Part shown: piece after piece, positions 25,210 through 33,481 of the stretch
Layout: each line of letters starts with the position of its first letter
Position numbering within the stretch: the stretch's first letter is position 1
Origin: Hahella sp. HNIBRBA332
GTDB taxonomy: Bacteria > Pseudomonadota > Gammaproteobacteria > Pseudomonadales > Oleiphilaceae
Length of the DNA: 64,000 nucleotides
Assembly: GCF_030719035.1 (NCBI RefSeq)
Contig: NZ_CP132203.1
Location: 4,730,501-4,794,500 of the forward strand
Direction: 5' to 3'
The notes under the pieces: model-generated
What the model was told of the DNA's origin: nothing
Seen by the model: the letters and a program-made list of their open reading frames with translations, nothing else
Database searches by the model: none
Made by a program: the position numbers and the translations under genes

Positions 25210-26300
25210 GCTTCGGAGAATACTTTCTCCATACGCTCCACCATCAATTCACGGGAAAAGCGTTCTTCTCCAAATTTACGGGCGTTGCGCCCCATCGTGC
25301 GTAAATGCTCTCTATCTGAGATCATTTGCGTCATGGCGGCAGTCATCGCCTTCTCGTTTCTGGGCGGAATCATCAGGCCGGTTTCGTTCTCCACGACGAT
25401 TTCCCGAACACTTCCTACGTCCGTGGCGACGATTGGCAGCCCAGTTAACATCGCCTGCATAATACTTTGAGGCACCCCTTCGTTGTCATAGGAAGCCAGC
25501 ACGAATAAATCCATAGCATGTAGATAATCCAACACATTATCCACCGTACCAGTCAAAGTGACGTGCTCGCCGATACCTAAAGCCGCAATTTGCTTCTGTA
25601 CATTATCAAACTCTTCACCGCCACCGACCAACAGTAGGTGCGCAGAACTTCCCGACTTTAATAGTTCGGCAAATGCATCAACAAGATAGCTATGTCCTTT
25701 CCAGTCTCGCATGATCGCAACTTTTCCGATCACAGGACGATCCACAGGCAGTCCAAGTATAGTTTTGGCCTGATCCTTATCTTCCGCAAGCGGATATTTA
25801 TCGATCTCCAACCCAGTCGGAATCGAAACCACCTTTTGCTTGGCGAATCTCGGCTGGCAAGTTAAATAGTCTCTCAACGTGTCTCCGGTTGTGACAATGT
25901 AATCAGCGCCTTTCGCGTATAGCCAAGTGGTGGGCCAATTATCATGGACAGGGGCGGAAACATGCCGCGAACGAACTACAGCAGGACGTTTGCTTAACCA
26001 GCGACTCGCCAGAGTGAAAAGCCAGCTATCGGTGGAGCTATGCGTGTTAACAATCATGGGAGGGTTGCTTTTCAGCCAGCGATAGGCCGCCAATAAGCCC
26101 TTAAAATTCTTGCGCTCAATGGGCACTGGAAAAACGGGAATGCCTCGCTTTTGAGCCGCCGCATATATCGGGGCATGCTCTGGACAAACGATGGTTACTT
26201 TATGCCCTTCCGCAATGAACCCTTCGCTCTCCCCTAAGATTCTTAACTCCTGGCCGCCCCATCCACAGGAAGACTCGGTGTGAAGGATATTGAGTTTCAA
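25185..26300 (-). CDS. GT4-family glycosyltransferase (LPS core), paralog of the gene at 22991
   Basis: A 371-residue GT-B glycosyltransferase opening with LNILHTESSCGWGGQELRI, close to the start of the 22991 gene, and sharing its VVRSRHVSAP motif. The donor domain has VIGKVAIMRDWKGHSYLV, SYDNEGVPQSIMQAM and ATDVGSVREIVVENETGLM. It is the last gene of the long minus-strand LPS run, and its C-terminus overlaps the WaaQ-like gene antiparallel by 25 bases. Specific sugar transfer is unknown. Confidence 0.85.
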   Translation of the reverse strand: MKLNILHTESSCGWGGQELRILGESEGFIAEGHKVTIVCPEHAPIYAAAQKRGIPVFPVPIERKNFKGLLAAYRWLKSNPPMIVNTHSSTDSWLFTLASRWLSKRPAVVRSRHVSAPVHDNWPTTWLYAKGADYIVTTGDTLRDYLTCQPRFAKQKVVSIPTGLEIDKYPLAEDKDQAKTILGLPVDRPVIGKVAIMRDWKGHSYLVDAFAELLKSGSSAHLLLVGGGEEFDNVQKQIAALGIGEHVTLTGTVDNVLDYLHAMDLFVLASYDNEGVPQSIMQAMLTGLPIVATDVGSVREIVVENETGLMIPPRNEKAMTAAMTQMISDREHLRTMGRNARKFGEERFSRELMVERMEKVFSEAYASLSDR

Positions 26301-26334
26301 GTTCTACTCCAATCAATCAATGGAAACTGTCATT

Positions 26335-27180
26335 TCATTTCAATTTGGCGATAACATCGAACCTAGAGAAAACAGCGGCAATCTGCTTGTCGTTCCGACC
26401 ATTTAGATTCGCGTTTTGTAAAGCGCTCAAGTGCGCCCCCTTCGTTTCAAAGAAATTACGCTTAAAGTGGTCCAATTTCAGGCAATTAGTTGACGCCAGC
26501 GCTGACATAGCCTTAAACCAAAGGTCGTCGCCATGGGCGCAAATTTCCATGAAGCACGCCGAGTCGAAAACCGGGGGAGCAAAGCTGCAAGGAGGATAAA
26601 GCACTCCTCCAGTACCTACAGGAATGACGCTCTTCCCTGATTCACGTCCTTGAATATTAGGCCAATACCGGTATTGGTTGAGTTCCCCCACTGCATTGAA
26701 AGTAATATAGCGGGCGCGATGGCATATAATCTGAGCGGGATTGGACTTATGAGCTTCATATAAGGTCGCCAGCCAGTCATGTGGATACAATATGTCATCA
26801 TCGGCCGTTACGATGGACGACTGCGGGTATTCTTCCAGCGCGAATATCAGTTTTTTATAGGACTTAATATCCTCGCATTCCTTAATTTCCAAGCCTCGAT
26901 CCTGAAGCTTGGAAATCTTTTTTGGCAACTTGCTCATGTCCTGCTTCGCAATCCAAAGTAGCAATCTGGACGGCTGGACGCTTTGATTTAAGATAGACTC
27001 CAAACAGATATGTAATTGAGCAAATCTTGGCGGATAACTGGTTAAACTGACAATGGGCGAACCTGAGCCAACATCCACTCCACATTGATTGGACACCAAA
27101 GACCTCATTTTTAAATACAGCTCAAAACGCCATTGCTTGCGTTCAACTCTATCTAAGCTGCGTCCAGTTTGCTTTTCCAA
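26335..27180 (-). CDS. Putative glycosyltransferase (GT-A-like, LTSYPPR type)
   Basis: A 281-residue soluble protein. SPIVSLTSYPPRFAQLHICLESIL near residue 45 (two adjacent motifs, LTSYPPRF and HICLESIL) and the SSIVTADDDILYPHDWL stretch with a DDD metal-binding triplet indicate a GT-A fold transferase related to a family of polysaccharide-associated proteins, but it is not a standard GT2. A PVGTGGVLYPP segment and the DDLWFKAM motif follow. It sits between two clear LPS glycosyltransferases, 42 bases downstream of the GT2 gene. Function as a core or O-chain sugar transferase is inferred from context. Confidence 0.7.
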   Translation of the reverse strand: MEKQTGRSLDRVERKQWRFELYLKMRSLVSNQCGVDVGSGSPIVSLTSYPPRFAQLHICLESILNQSVQPSRLLLWIAKQDMSKLPKKISKLQDRGLEIKECEDIKSYKKLIFALEEYPQSSIVTADDDILYPHDWLATLYEAHKSNPAQIICHRARYITFNAVGELNQYRYWPNIQGRESGKSVIPVGTGGVLYPPCSFAPPVFDSACFMEICAHGDDLWFKAMSALASTNCLKLDHFKRNFFETKGAHLSALQNANLNGRNDKQIAAVFSRFDVIAKLK

Positions 27181-27222
27181 CGCCTAGCCTCTCTCGTTAT
27201 AGACTCTAAAACCCCTACCAAA

Positions 27223-28029
27223 CTACTTTCTTTTGTAGAAAGGCTTCATCAACCCAAGACAGACTTTAAGAAGAGCAGCGGCGCATTTATCCTTCAACGG
27301 TGTTTGCTTAGGCTTCGTAAGCGCTTGTCTTAAAGACTTCAAGTAGATATATGAGTTATACATCTCTGGGTATTTTTCTCTCAATAATCGAGCGGTCGTT
27401 ATAAAGTTATTGCTATATGTCAGTCGCTCATCTGCATGCAGGCGGATGATGGCTTGCGCCTCCGGCGCGTGAACAATTTTCTTTCCATTCATCAGAAAGT
27501 TAATAGCGATCTCCTTGTCCTGCCCATTTCGAAAACGTGGGTCATAACCGCCCCGCTCAATAAAGGCGCTTTTCCTTATAGTCACAGAGGAACCTGTATA
27601 ACCAGGATTTTGATATATAAAACCAGATATTCTCGGCGTATTAACGGGATTCTTGAATGGCAGCACCTCTCCATTCAAAAGTTTATCCAATTTCGCAACA
27701 ACCAGATCAGGCTTATCTTCATCAATAACTTTCTGAATTTTCTCTAGATACTGCGCTTCCCAAATATCATCATCGTCAAGAAAAGCAATAAACTCCCCTC
27801 CAGCCATGCACGCGCCGAAATTTCTGGCTTGAGCCGCTCCTGCACGACTCATAATACGATATAGCCGTACCGTATCAGGAAAATCCTGTTCTAGCTGACA
27901 CGGTTCGGTGCCGTTGTCGACGACAATAATCTCATAGGGAGGATGAGTTTGTCGCAGCACCATATCTACGGTTGTATTGATATACTGCGGCCGATTATAG
28001 GTAGGAATGACAACCGATATTCTATTCAC
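27223..28029 (-). CDS. GT2-family glycosyltransferase
   Basis: A 268-residue GT-A glycosyltransferase: ISVVIPTYNRPQYINTTV at the N-terminus, EIIVVDNGTEP, and the metal-binding FIAFLDDDDIWEAQYL (DDDD/DxD). I use the GTG start at 28029, giving MNRISVVIPTYN; AGAGG stands nine bases upstream. An in-frame TTG at 28053 would add eight residues and overlap the ligase gene. It probably adds a sugar to the outer core or O-chain; the C-terminus is basic and may contact the membrane. Confidence 0.83.
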   Translation of the reverse strand: MNRISVVIPTYNRPQYINTTVDMVLRQTHPPYEIIVVDNGTEPCQLEQDFPDTVRLYRIMSRAGAAQARNFGACMAGGEFIAFLDDDDIWEAQYLEKIQKVIDEDKPDLVVAKLDKLLNGEVLPFKNPVNTPRISGFIYQNPGYTGSSVTIRKSAFIERGGYDPRFRNGQDKEIAINFLMNGKKIVHAPEAQAIIRLHADERLTYSNNFITTARLLREKYPEMYNSYIYLKSLRQALTKPKQTPLKDKCAAALLKVCLGLMKPFYKRK

Positions 28030-28049
28030 TCCAGACCGCCTCTCTGTTC

Positions 28050-29333
28050 TCAACTATCATTCCGCCTTGCTCCCCATCTGGAGTAGCTTAAATACAAACC
28101 CAGCGCCATCAGAGCTATAAACGCGGTATCTCTTCGCATTGTCGTGGTTACTAACCCCGCCACAGTTAACGTCAGCAGAGTATTCATTGCAATGGCCCAC
28201 CAGCAAGCAAATATTGGATCTTCCCTAAGCCTGGGGAAATCCTGAAATAACGTAATCAGCCAAACCAGGAAAAAAAACAAAAGACAAAATAAACCCACCC
28301 CACCGTGCTCAACCAGCCAAGTCAGATAGACATTATGAGCATGCTCCACAAACCAAAAACGGTCAGGATTGTATGTTTCTCCCCGACTCTTAGCGACCTC
28401 TTTTATATAATCTTCTGTTAACTGCTTATACTCGTTGTAACCTCGTCCCAACAATGGCGCTTCAGGATATGCCTCTAATGCGGTATTCCATATTCTCTCC
28501 CTGGGAGTCAGTTTGCCCTCAAATACAGCGGACCACTGATTCTGTTTGGCGACAACGCCAGGAAAAAGCGTTATCAGTACAGCAGAGCAGCTCATTAAGA
28601 CAGCAAGGACGATTACCGCGATTTTTCTGCTCCGCATAACAACTGGAATCAATGCGACTCCCACGGATAAGGCTGCAACGCCAATCGCAGCACGACTACT
28701 GGCCGCCATCAACCAAGCACCAACTACGGCTAAAGACACCGCCAGCACGGCAAATAGCAACCAACGCCTACGAAATAAAATGTATAAGAAACTGGATAGA
28801 AGAAACTGAAATACGATCAATACATACAATGACGCGTGGTTGACATGCTGAATATTTGGCAAACGCAGAACGATAAAACTGTGAGTACTCAGATAGTCAG
28901 GCCAGCTCCACGCCATACCTGCAAAGATAGATAGGGTCAGAGCCGTCAATATCAACCAATACTGTCGCGTTGAAAACTGCGAATACCTCAGCATGAAAAA
29001 CAAAATCAAGTAACGAAGGACGTGAGAAACTTTTGTCGCCAGATCATCCTGCAGCGCAACCACCAGCTGGGTGGCAAACATGCTAAAGGCAAATAATATT
29101 ACTGCCAGGTCCCATCTATCCCACGCCAGTTTGAAGTCTTTAGCACGAAAGCGATTGACAAGCCAAATCGCCATGAAGCCAACTAAACCGGTATTGCGCA
29201 CCCCCTCAAGCAATGGCGTACCAACGATAACCGCCAACAGCAATGCAAACTCAACATTCCGCCATATCAAATCGGTCTTGCTTGTAAGCCGCTCGCAACA
29301 AGGCTGTGTCATAATTGAGCAGGCGTAAGTCAC
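28050..29333 (-). CDS. waaL: O-antigen ligase / polymerase-type membrane protein, WaaL-like
   Basis: A 427-residue polytopic membrane protein with roughly ten to twelve hydrophobic segments and a large periplasmic loop (about residues 260-340) with ERIWNTALEAYPEAPLLGRGYNEY and the conserved EHAHNVYLTWLVEHGGVG motif of the Wzy_C ligase domain, including the key histidine. It would attach O-polysaccharide to lipid A-core in the periplasm. Start GTG 29333 overlaps the previous stop as GTGA. A Wzy polymerase role cannot be excluded, but its place inside the core cluster favours ligase. Confidence 0.8.
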   Translation of the reverse strand: MTYACSIMTQPCCERLTSKTDLIWRNVEFALLLAVIVGTPLLEGVRNTGLVGFMAIWLVNRFRAKDFKLAWDRWDLAVILFAFSMFATQLVVALQDDLATKVSHVLRYLILFFMLRYSQFSTRQYWLILTALTLSIFAGMAWSWPDYLSTHSFIVLRLPNIQHVNHASLYVLIVFQFLLSSFLYILFRRRWLLFAVLAVSLAVVGAWLMAASSRAAIGVAALSVGVALIPVVMRSRKIAVIVLAVLMSCSAVLITLFPGVVAKQNQWSAVFEGKLTPRERIWNTALEAYPEAPLLGRGYNEYKQLTEDYIKEVAKSRGETYNPDRFWFVEHAHNVYLTWLVEHGGVGLFCLLFFFLVWLITLFQDFPRLREDPIFACWWAIAMNTLLTLTVAGLVTTTMRRDTAFIALMALGLYLSYSRWGARRNDS

Positions 29334-30457
29334 TTGTGGGAATTTGTTCGTGAGCCAAGCGCCTCACGATAAAGGTCAATATATTGTTGAGCGACTATTG
29401 GCCAGTCATGCTTCGCAATATACTCGATTGTAGATGCAGAGGTCTTTTGCATCAGCGGCCGATCAGCAAAAGCTTGTTCTATCAGATGAGCCATAGCATC
29501 TATATCTTCACTGGGAAATAACCAGCCATTTACACCTGGCGTCACCATTTCCAAGCATCCATCCACAGCGCTGGCGATGACCGGCAATCCCGCAGCCATT
29601 GCCTCTAACAACGAGTTCGAATACGGCTCTTTGCGGGATGCCGAAAGAAATACCGTTGCGCCTTTCAGCAACGCAATTTTTTCACCACCAATTTTAGGCC
29701 CGTGGAAGATAACCCTATCAGCTATCCCCAGTTCTTCTGCTAACTTTTCATACTTTTCGGTGTTGTCGCCACGCCCCACGATCCTGAACTCGATATCCTT
29801 CCGCTCCAGTTTTGCAAAGGCTTTCAGCATGATATCGAAGCCCTTTCTGGGAATTAGGTTGGCGACGCTGATAGCGTATGGTTTTTCCGCCTTAAAAGGC
29901 TCAACGCTTGAGAAGTCTTCCAGACTGACTCCGTTATTAATAATGTTTATACGCTCGGAAGAAATGCCAAAGTCTTCCATTACATCCGCCATATAGCGGC
30001 ACTGGGCAATAAAGCGGTCAACAATATCTAGCCCCTTTCGCATCCGGCCCGTCGCATAATCGCTCTTGCGAATACCGCCTTCCGGCACAATATCACTGCC
30101 ATGAGGACGACAAATAACTGGAAAGTTCATCCATCGACGCAGCTCACGTGCGACAAAGGTCTGCGGATAGGCGGCATGGCAATGCAGCACATTAAACCGG
30201 TACTTTCGATATACCTTGTAAAGGTCTATGAGTCTCAACCGGTTTCCGAACTTTTTTGATCTCGGGGCTTTGAATCGCACCACATCATAAGCATACTGAC
30301 TGTCGTCGTACTTTCTTCTTTTCGGCGCCGGCGCCAAAACAACAACTCGAATACCGAGCTTACTACATTCTGTGGCCAAATGATGGAGCACTGTCTGCGC
30401 CCCTCCAATAGATGGCAAAAATACGTCAGTGTAAAAGCAGATACAGAGATTGGACAT
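29330..30457 (-). CDS. GT4-family glycosyltransferase, tandem copy 2
   Basis: A 375-residue GT-B enzyme starting MSNLCICFYTDVFLPSIGGAQ; the ATG at 30457 is chosen over an in-frame start at 30517, because the extra 20 residues have no counterpart in the paralog. Blocks LHHLATECSKLGIRVVVLAP, VICRPHGSDIVPEGGIRKS, VANLIPRKGFDIML and SRKEPYSNSLLEAMAAGLP (EX7E) match the next upstream gene almost motif for motif, so the two arose by tandem duplication. Likely a core or O-chain sugar transferase; donor unknown. Confidence 0.84.
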   Translation of the reverse strand: MSNLCICFYTDVFLPSIGGAQTVLHHLATECSKLGIRVVVLAPAPKRRKYDDSQYAYDVVRFKAPRSKKFGNRLRLIDLYKVYRKYRFNVLHCHAAYPQTFVARELRRWMNFPVICRPHGSDIVPEGGIRKSDYATGRMRKGLDIVDRFIAQCRYMADVMEDFGISSERINIINNGVSLEDFSSVEPFKAEKPYAISVANLIPRKGFDIMLKAFAKLERKDIEFRIVGRGDNTEKYEKLAEELGIADRVIFHGPKIGGEKIALLKGATVFLSASRKEPYSNSLLEAMAAGLPVIASAVDGCLEMVTPGVNGWLFPSEDIDAMAHLIEQAFADRPLMQKTSASTIEYIAKHDWPIVAQQYIDLYREALGSRTNSHK

Positions 30458-30568
30458 AGTAATCTTATATGTTTTCAATAGGCACAATAGCTCTAGCGCC
30501 CTGAGGATAAAGTTCACTTCCGCCTCTATACGAAGCTTTCCCCACAGGACACTACTAAAGTTCTCAAT

Positions 30569-31702
30569 CTAACATGCCAACGACCGGTAGATTTCTTCAT
30601 ATTGGGTAGCGATATTACGCCAGCTTGATGGGCGGACACTAGAATAAGCCTTCTCAGCAAGACTTTTTCTTAAATCTCCGTCATGCCATAAGACCGAAAT
30701 TGCTTCTGCTAATTGGTCCGTGTCTTCTACAGGGTAAGTTAATCCTGTGACGCTATGCTCAATTATCTCTCGATTACCGCCAACATCCGAAGCTATAACA
30801 GGTATATGCATAGCAATTGCTTCAACAATTGCATTTGAATACGCTTCTTTACGTGAAGAATTTATGAAAAGGCGCGCACCTTTCAGCAACCTTACCTTTT
30901 CTTCCCCGTCAACATGCCCAAGCAGCTCTACCCGCTCATTTAATCCCAACTTCCTGATCAGCGTACCAAGTAGCTCGGTATCCGGTCCGTGCCCCGCTAT
31001 TTTCAATGTGATTTTAGGGTCAGACGTTTTAGCCATTGCTCTAATCAGGTTATCAAACCCTTTAACTGAACTCAGACGCCCCATTGCAAGCGCATAGTGT
31101 CCGCAACTACCCGCCATATTTTGCGAGGCAGTAAGAATATTGTTGTCGACACCATTATTGATAACCACAATTTTGTTTTCCGGCGCCATCAACTCCATCA
31201 ACACAGACTTCATGTAAGCGCCTTGTGCGACGAAGATATCAACCGATTTCATTCCCAGTCTCAAGCGCTTCTCTACATAGCGGCTTTTCCTTATCCCACC
31301 ATCAGGCACAATATCATTCCCATGAGGGCGACAAACTACAGGGACACTGACAAGACGCTTAAAGCTCCTGGCGACAAAGGTCTGAGGGTATGCTGCATGA
31401 CAGTGAAGAAGGTCAAACTTAAAGGATAGATACAACCTGAGCAGATCTAAAAGAACCATCCTATTTCCGATTTTTTTCGACCCTGGCGCTTTAAACCTTA
31501 CAACTCTGTATTCGTAATCATCATCACAGATTTCGTCACCTCTGAAATGTGGGGCCAGGACCACAACCTTAATGCCCCGTCTAGTGAGCTCGGTCGCCAG
31601 ATGATGCAGCACCACTTGCGCGCCCCCCTGACGGGGGAAAAAAGTGTCCGTATAAATACATATTTTGAGCTCTCCTTGCACACCTGACCTAGCGGTCTTC
31701 AT
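30569..31702 (-). CDS. GT4-family glycosyltransferase, tandem copy 1
   Basis: A 377-residue GT-B enzyme with KICIYTDTFFPRQGGAQVVLHHLA at the start (two motifs, YTDTFFPRQGGAQ and VVLHHLATEL), VVCRPHGNDIVPDGGIRKS in the acceptor domain, and SSRKEAYSNAIVEAIAMHIP (EX7E) in the donor domain. It closely parallels the downstream gene at 29330, indicating tandem duplication. It overlaps the upstream GT2 gene by 14 bases. Its sequence is noticeably richer in A and T than the flanking waaC/waaF genes. Confidence 0.84.
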   Translation of the reverse strand: MKTARSGVQGELKICIYTDTFFPRQGGAQVVLHHLATELTRRGIKVVVLAPHFRGDEICDDDYEYRVVRFKAPGSKKIGNRMVLLDLLRLYLSFKFDLLHCHAAYPQTFVARSFKRLVSVPVVCRPHGNDIVPDGGIRKSRYVEKRLRLGMKSVDIFVAQGAYMKSVLMELMAPENKIVVINNGVDNNILTASQNMAGSCGHYALAMGRLSSVKGFDNLIRAMAKTSDPKITLKIAGHGPDTELLGTLIRKLGLNERVELLGHVDGEEKVRLLKGARLFINSSRKEAYSNAIVEAIAMHIPVIASDVGGNREIIEHSVTGLTYPVEDTDQLAEAISVLWHDGDLRKSLAEKAYSSVRPSSWRNIATQYEEIYRSLAC

Positions 31703-32453
31703 TTCCGCCCAACTCTCGCAACTTGGCGTACTTAAAGAAACTATTCATACAACCTACTACTATGTGAATTAGCCCTGGCGCGCCATCCAAGAAGCCTCGT
31801 TTAAGAAAATAAAACTTCATGAAACGAAATAATGGGCTAAGTATTAGTTGAACAAGAGAGAATTTTTTCCCTCTTCGCTTCAGCTCATGAGCCTGCAACG
31901 TCGTATAACGGTTTTGCTTTTCCAAGTAGGTAGAGACTCCATCCTCCGAGAAATGCAGCAAGTCCCCGTTTAAACGTCCAGCTTCCGACTCCAAAACTAC
32001 TTTTTCATGGATGGGGTCATCACTCCAACGCCCTTTAGAGCGGTCAAACAAACGCAAACTCAAATCAGGATAGCCTTCTCCATGTCTGAGCCAGCGCCCC
32101 ATGAATCTATTGCATCTCGGCATCGCGTAGCCCGAATAAGCTGGATTTTGCATTACTGCGCGAATTTCTTTCGCCAGCTCAGGCGTCACACGCTCATCCG
32201 CATCCAGACACAACACCCAATCATTCACAGCTTGCTCAACAGCAAACTGTTTTTGCTTGCCATAGCCCTGCCATGATTTTTCTATCACCCTGGCGCCAAG
32301 CGACTTTGCGATTTCTCGAGTATCGTCAACACTTCCTGAGTCAATGACCACCACTTCGTCAGCGAAAGCGACACTTTCAATACAGGCTTTTATTCGTGCA
32401 GATTCATTAAGCGTAATAATAGTCACACTCAATAACTTTGGATAAGGCTTCAC
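31689..32453 (-). CDS. GT2-family LPS core glycosyltransferase, WaaE/KdtX-like
   Basis: A 254-residue GT-A transferase: LSVTIITLNESARIKACIESV, ADEVVVIDSGSVDDTREIA, and WVLCLDADERVTPEL with the DxD motif. The GYGKQKQFAVEQA and PIHEKVV segments are characteristic of the WaaE/KdtX-like group that adds glucose to the inner-core heptose. C-terminal basic/hydrophobic region suggests membrane association. Start GTG 32453 overlaps the waaC stop by four bases, so it is translated together with waaC. Confidence 0.85.
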   Translation of the reverse strand: MKPYPKLLSVTIITLNESARIKACIESVAFADEVVVIDSGSVDDTREIAKSLGARVIEKSWQGYGKQKQFAVEQAVNDWVLCLDADERVTPELAKEIRAVMQNPAYSGYAMPRCNRFMGRWLRHGEGYPDLSLRLFDRSKGRWSDDPIHEKVVLESEAGRLNGDLLHFSEDGVSTYLEKQNRYTTLQAHELKRRGKKFSLVQLILSPLFRFMKFYFLKRGFLDGAPGLIHIVVGCMNSFFKYAKLRELGGNEDR

Positions 32454-33481
32454 GTTATTCGCTCTCTATCAACAAGCTTCATAACCCTTTCCCAAATCAC
32501 TTCGGGAGAGAGCTCATTCCAGCATGGAGGATGGTCAAATTTGTCGCCCAAAACCTCATAGCGGCAGTGCTTTTGCATACAAGGCGCACAATGGTAGCTT
32601 GAGCCAAGAGAGGTTTGTTGCGCGCCGTATATTCCAGTGAGAGAGGGATTAGTTGGTCCATACAAAGCGATTGTTGGTTTAGCAAGCGCAGCCGCCAAAT
32701 GGCCCAACCCTGTATCCACGGTGACTATGACTTGAGCCTTGGCGATGTGCTCCGCGATCCCTTTTAACGGCATTCGAGGCAATACCCGTACGCCTGTGGA
32801 AGCCTCCAAGCGTTCCGCCCGCGCTTTTTCTTCTTCATTCCCCCATGCCGCCCACACATTAAAGCCGGCCTCCCGGCACCGTCGAGCCAGATCAATCCAA
32901 AAAGTTTCAGGCCAGTGCTTGGTGCGCCATGTCGTACCGTGAAGAAACATAATCGTCGGCCCCGTATCTTCAGATTCAGCAGCGTTTATCTTGAGCCCAT
33001 ACTCTGGCTCACCTCTTTTCGCATAACCGAGCCCCTGCGCGAATAATTCGCGCGTCCTCTCCACTGCATGCATTTGCTTGGCGACTGAATAGCGTCGGTG
33101 ATAGAAAACACTGGAAAGAGGCTCTCTCACGGACGTGCGGTCGTATCCGACGATTTCCGCACCAACTTTTTTGGCTATCAAGGCGCTTTTCAACAAACCT
33201 TGGGCATCTATAACAACGTCATAATCTGACTTAAGCTTTTCACCAAAACTCGCCCATTCACCAGTTCTCAACGCCCCATAGGGATTTTTACGCCAACGCC
33301 GCAACGCGGCAGGAATGACCTTGTTGACAGACGGATGCCAGGTAGGGATTTCTGCGAAAGCTTCCTCAACCACCCAGTCCAATTGTAAGCCCGGTACGTT
33401 CACCGCAGCCTCAGTGACTGCGGGCAGCGTATGTACGACATCTCCTAAGGAAGACATTTTCACCAGTAGAACTTTAGGCAA
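32450..33481 (-). CDS. waaC: LPS heptosyltransferase I (WaaC)
   Basis: A 343-residue GT9 enzyme adding the first L-glycero-D-manno-heptose to Kdo2-lipid A. With a TTG start at 33481 the protein begins MPKVLLVKMSSLGDVVHTLPAV, exactly the WaaC family opening, and AGGAAG lies nine bases upstream. The frame's first ATG at 33598 would add 39 residues inside waaF and is rejected. Donor motifs are FLHGTTWRTKHWPE and TVDTGLGHLAAALAKPTIALYG. The TTG overlaps the end of waaF by eight bases, so waaF-waaC are coupled. Pseudomonas shows the same waaF-waaC order. Confidence 0.92.
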   Translation of the reverse strand: MPKVLLVKMSSLGDVVHTLPAVTEAAVNVPGLQLDWVVEEAFAEIPTWHPSVNKVIPAALRRWRKNPYGALRTGEWASFGEKLKSDYDVVIDAQGLLKSALIAKKVGAEIVGYDRTSVREPLSSVFYHRRYSVAKQMHAVERTRELFAQGLGYAKRGEPEYGLKINAAESEDTGPTIMFLHGTTWRTKHWPETFWIDLARRCREAGFNVWAAWGNEEEKARAERLEASTGVRVLPRMPLKGIAEHIAKAQVIVTVDTGLGHLAAALAKPTIALYGPTNPSLTGIYGAQQTSLGSSYHCAPCMQKHCRYEVLGDKFDHPPCWNELSPEVIWERVMKLVDRERIT

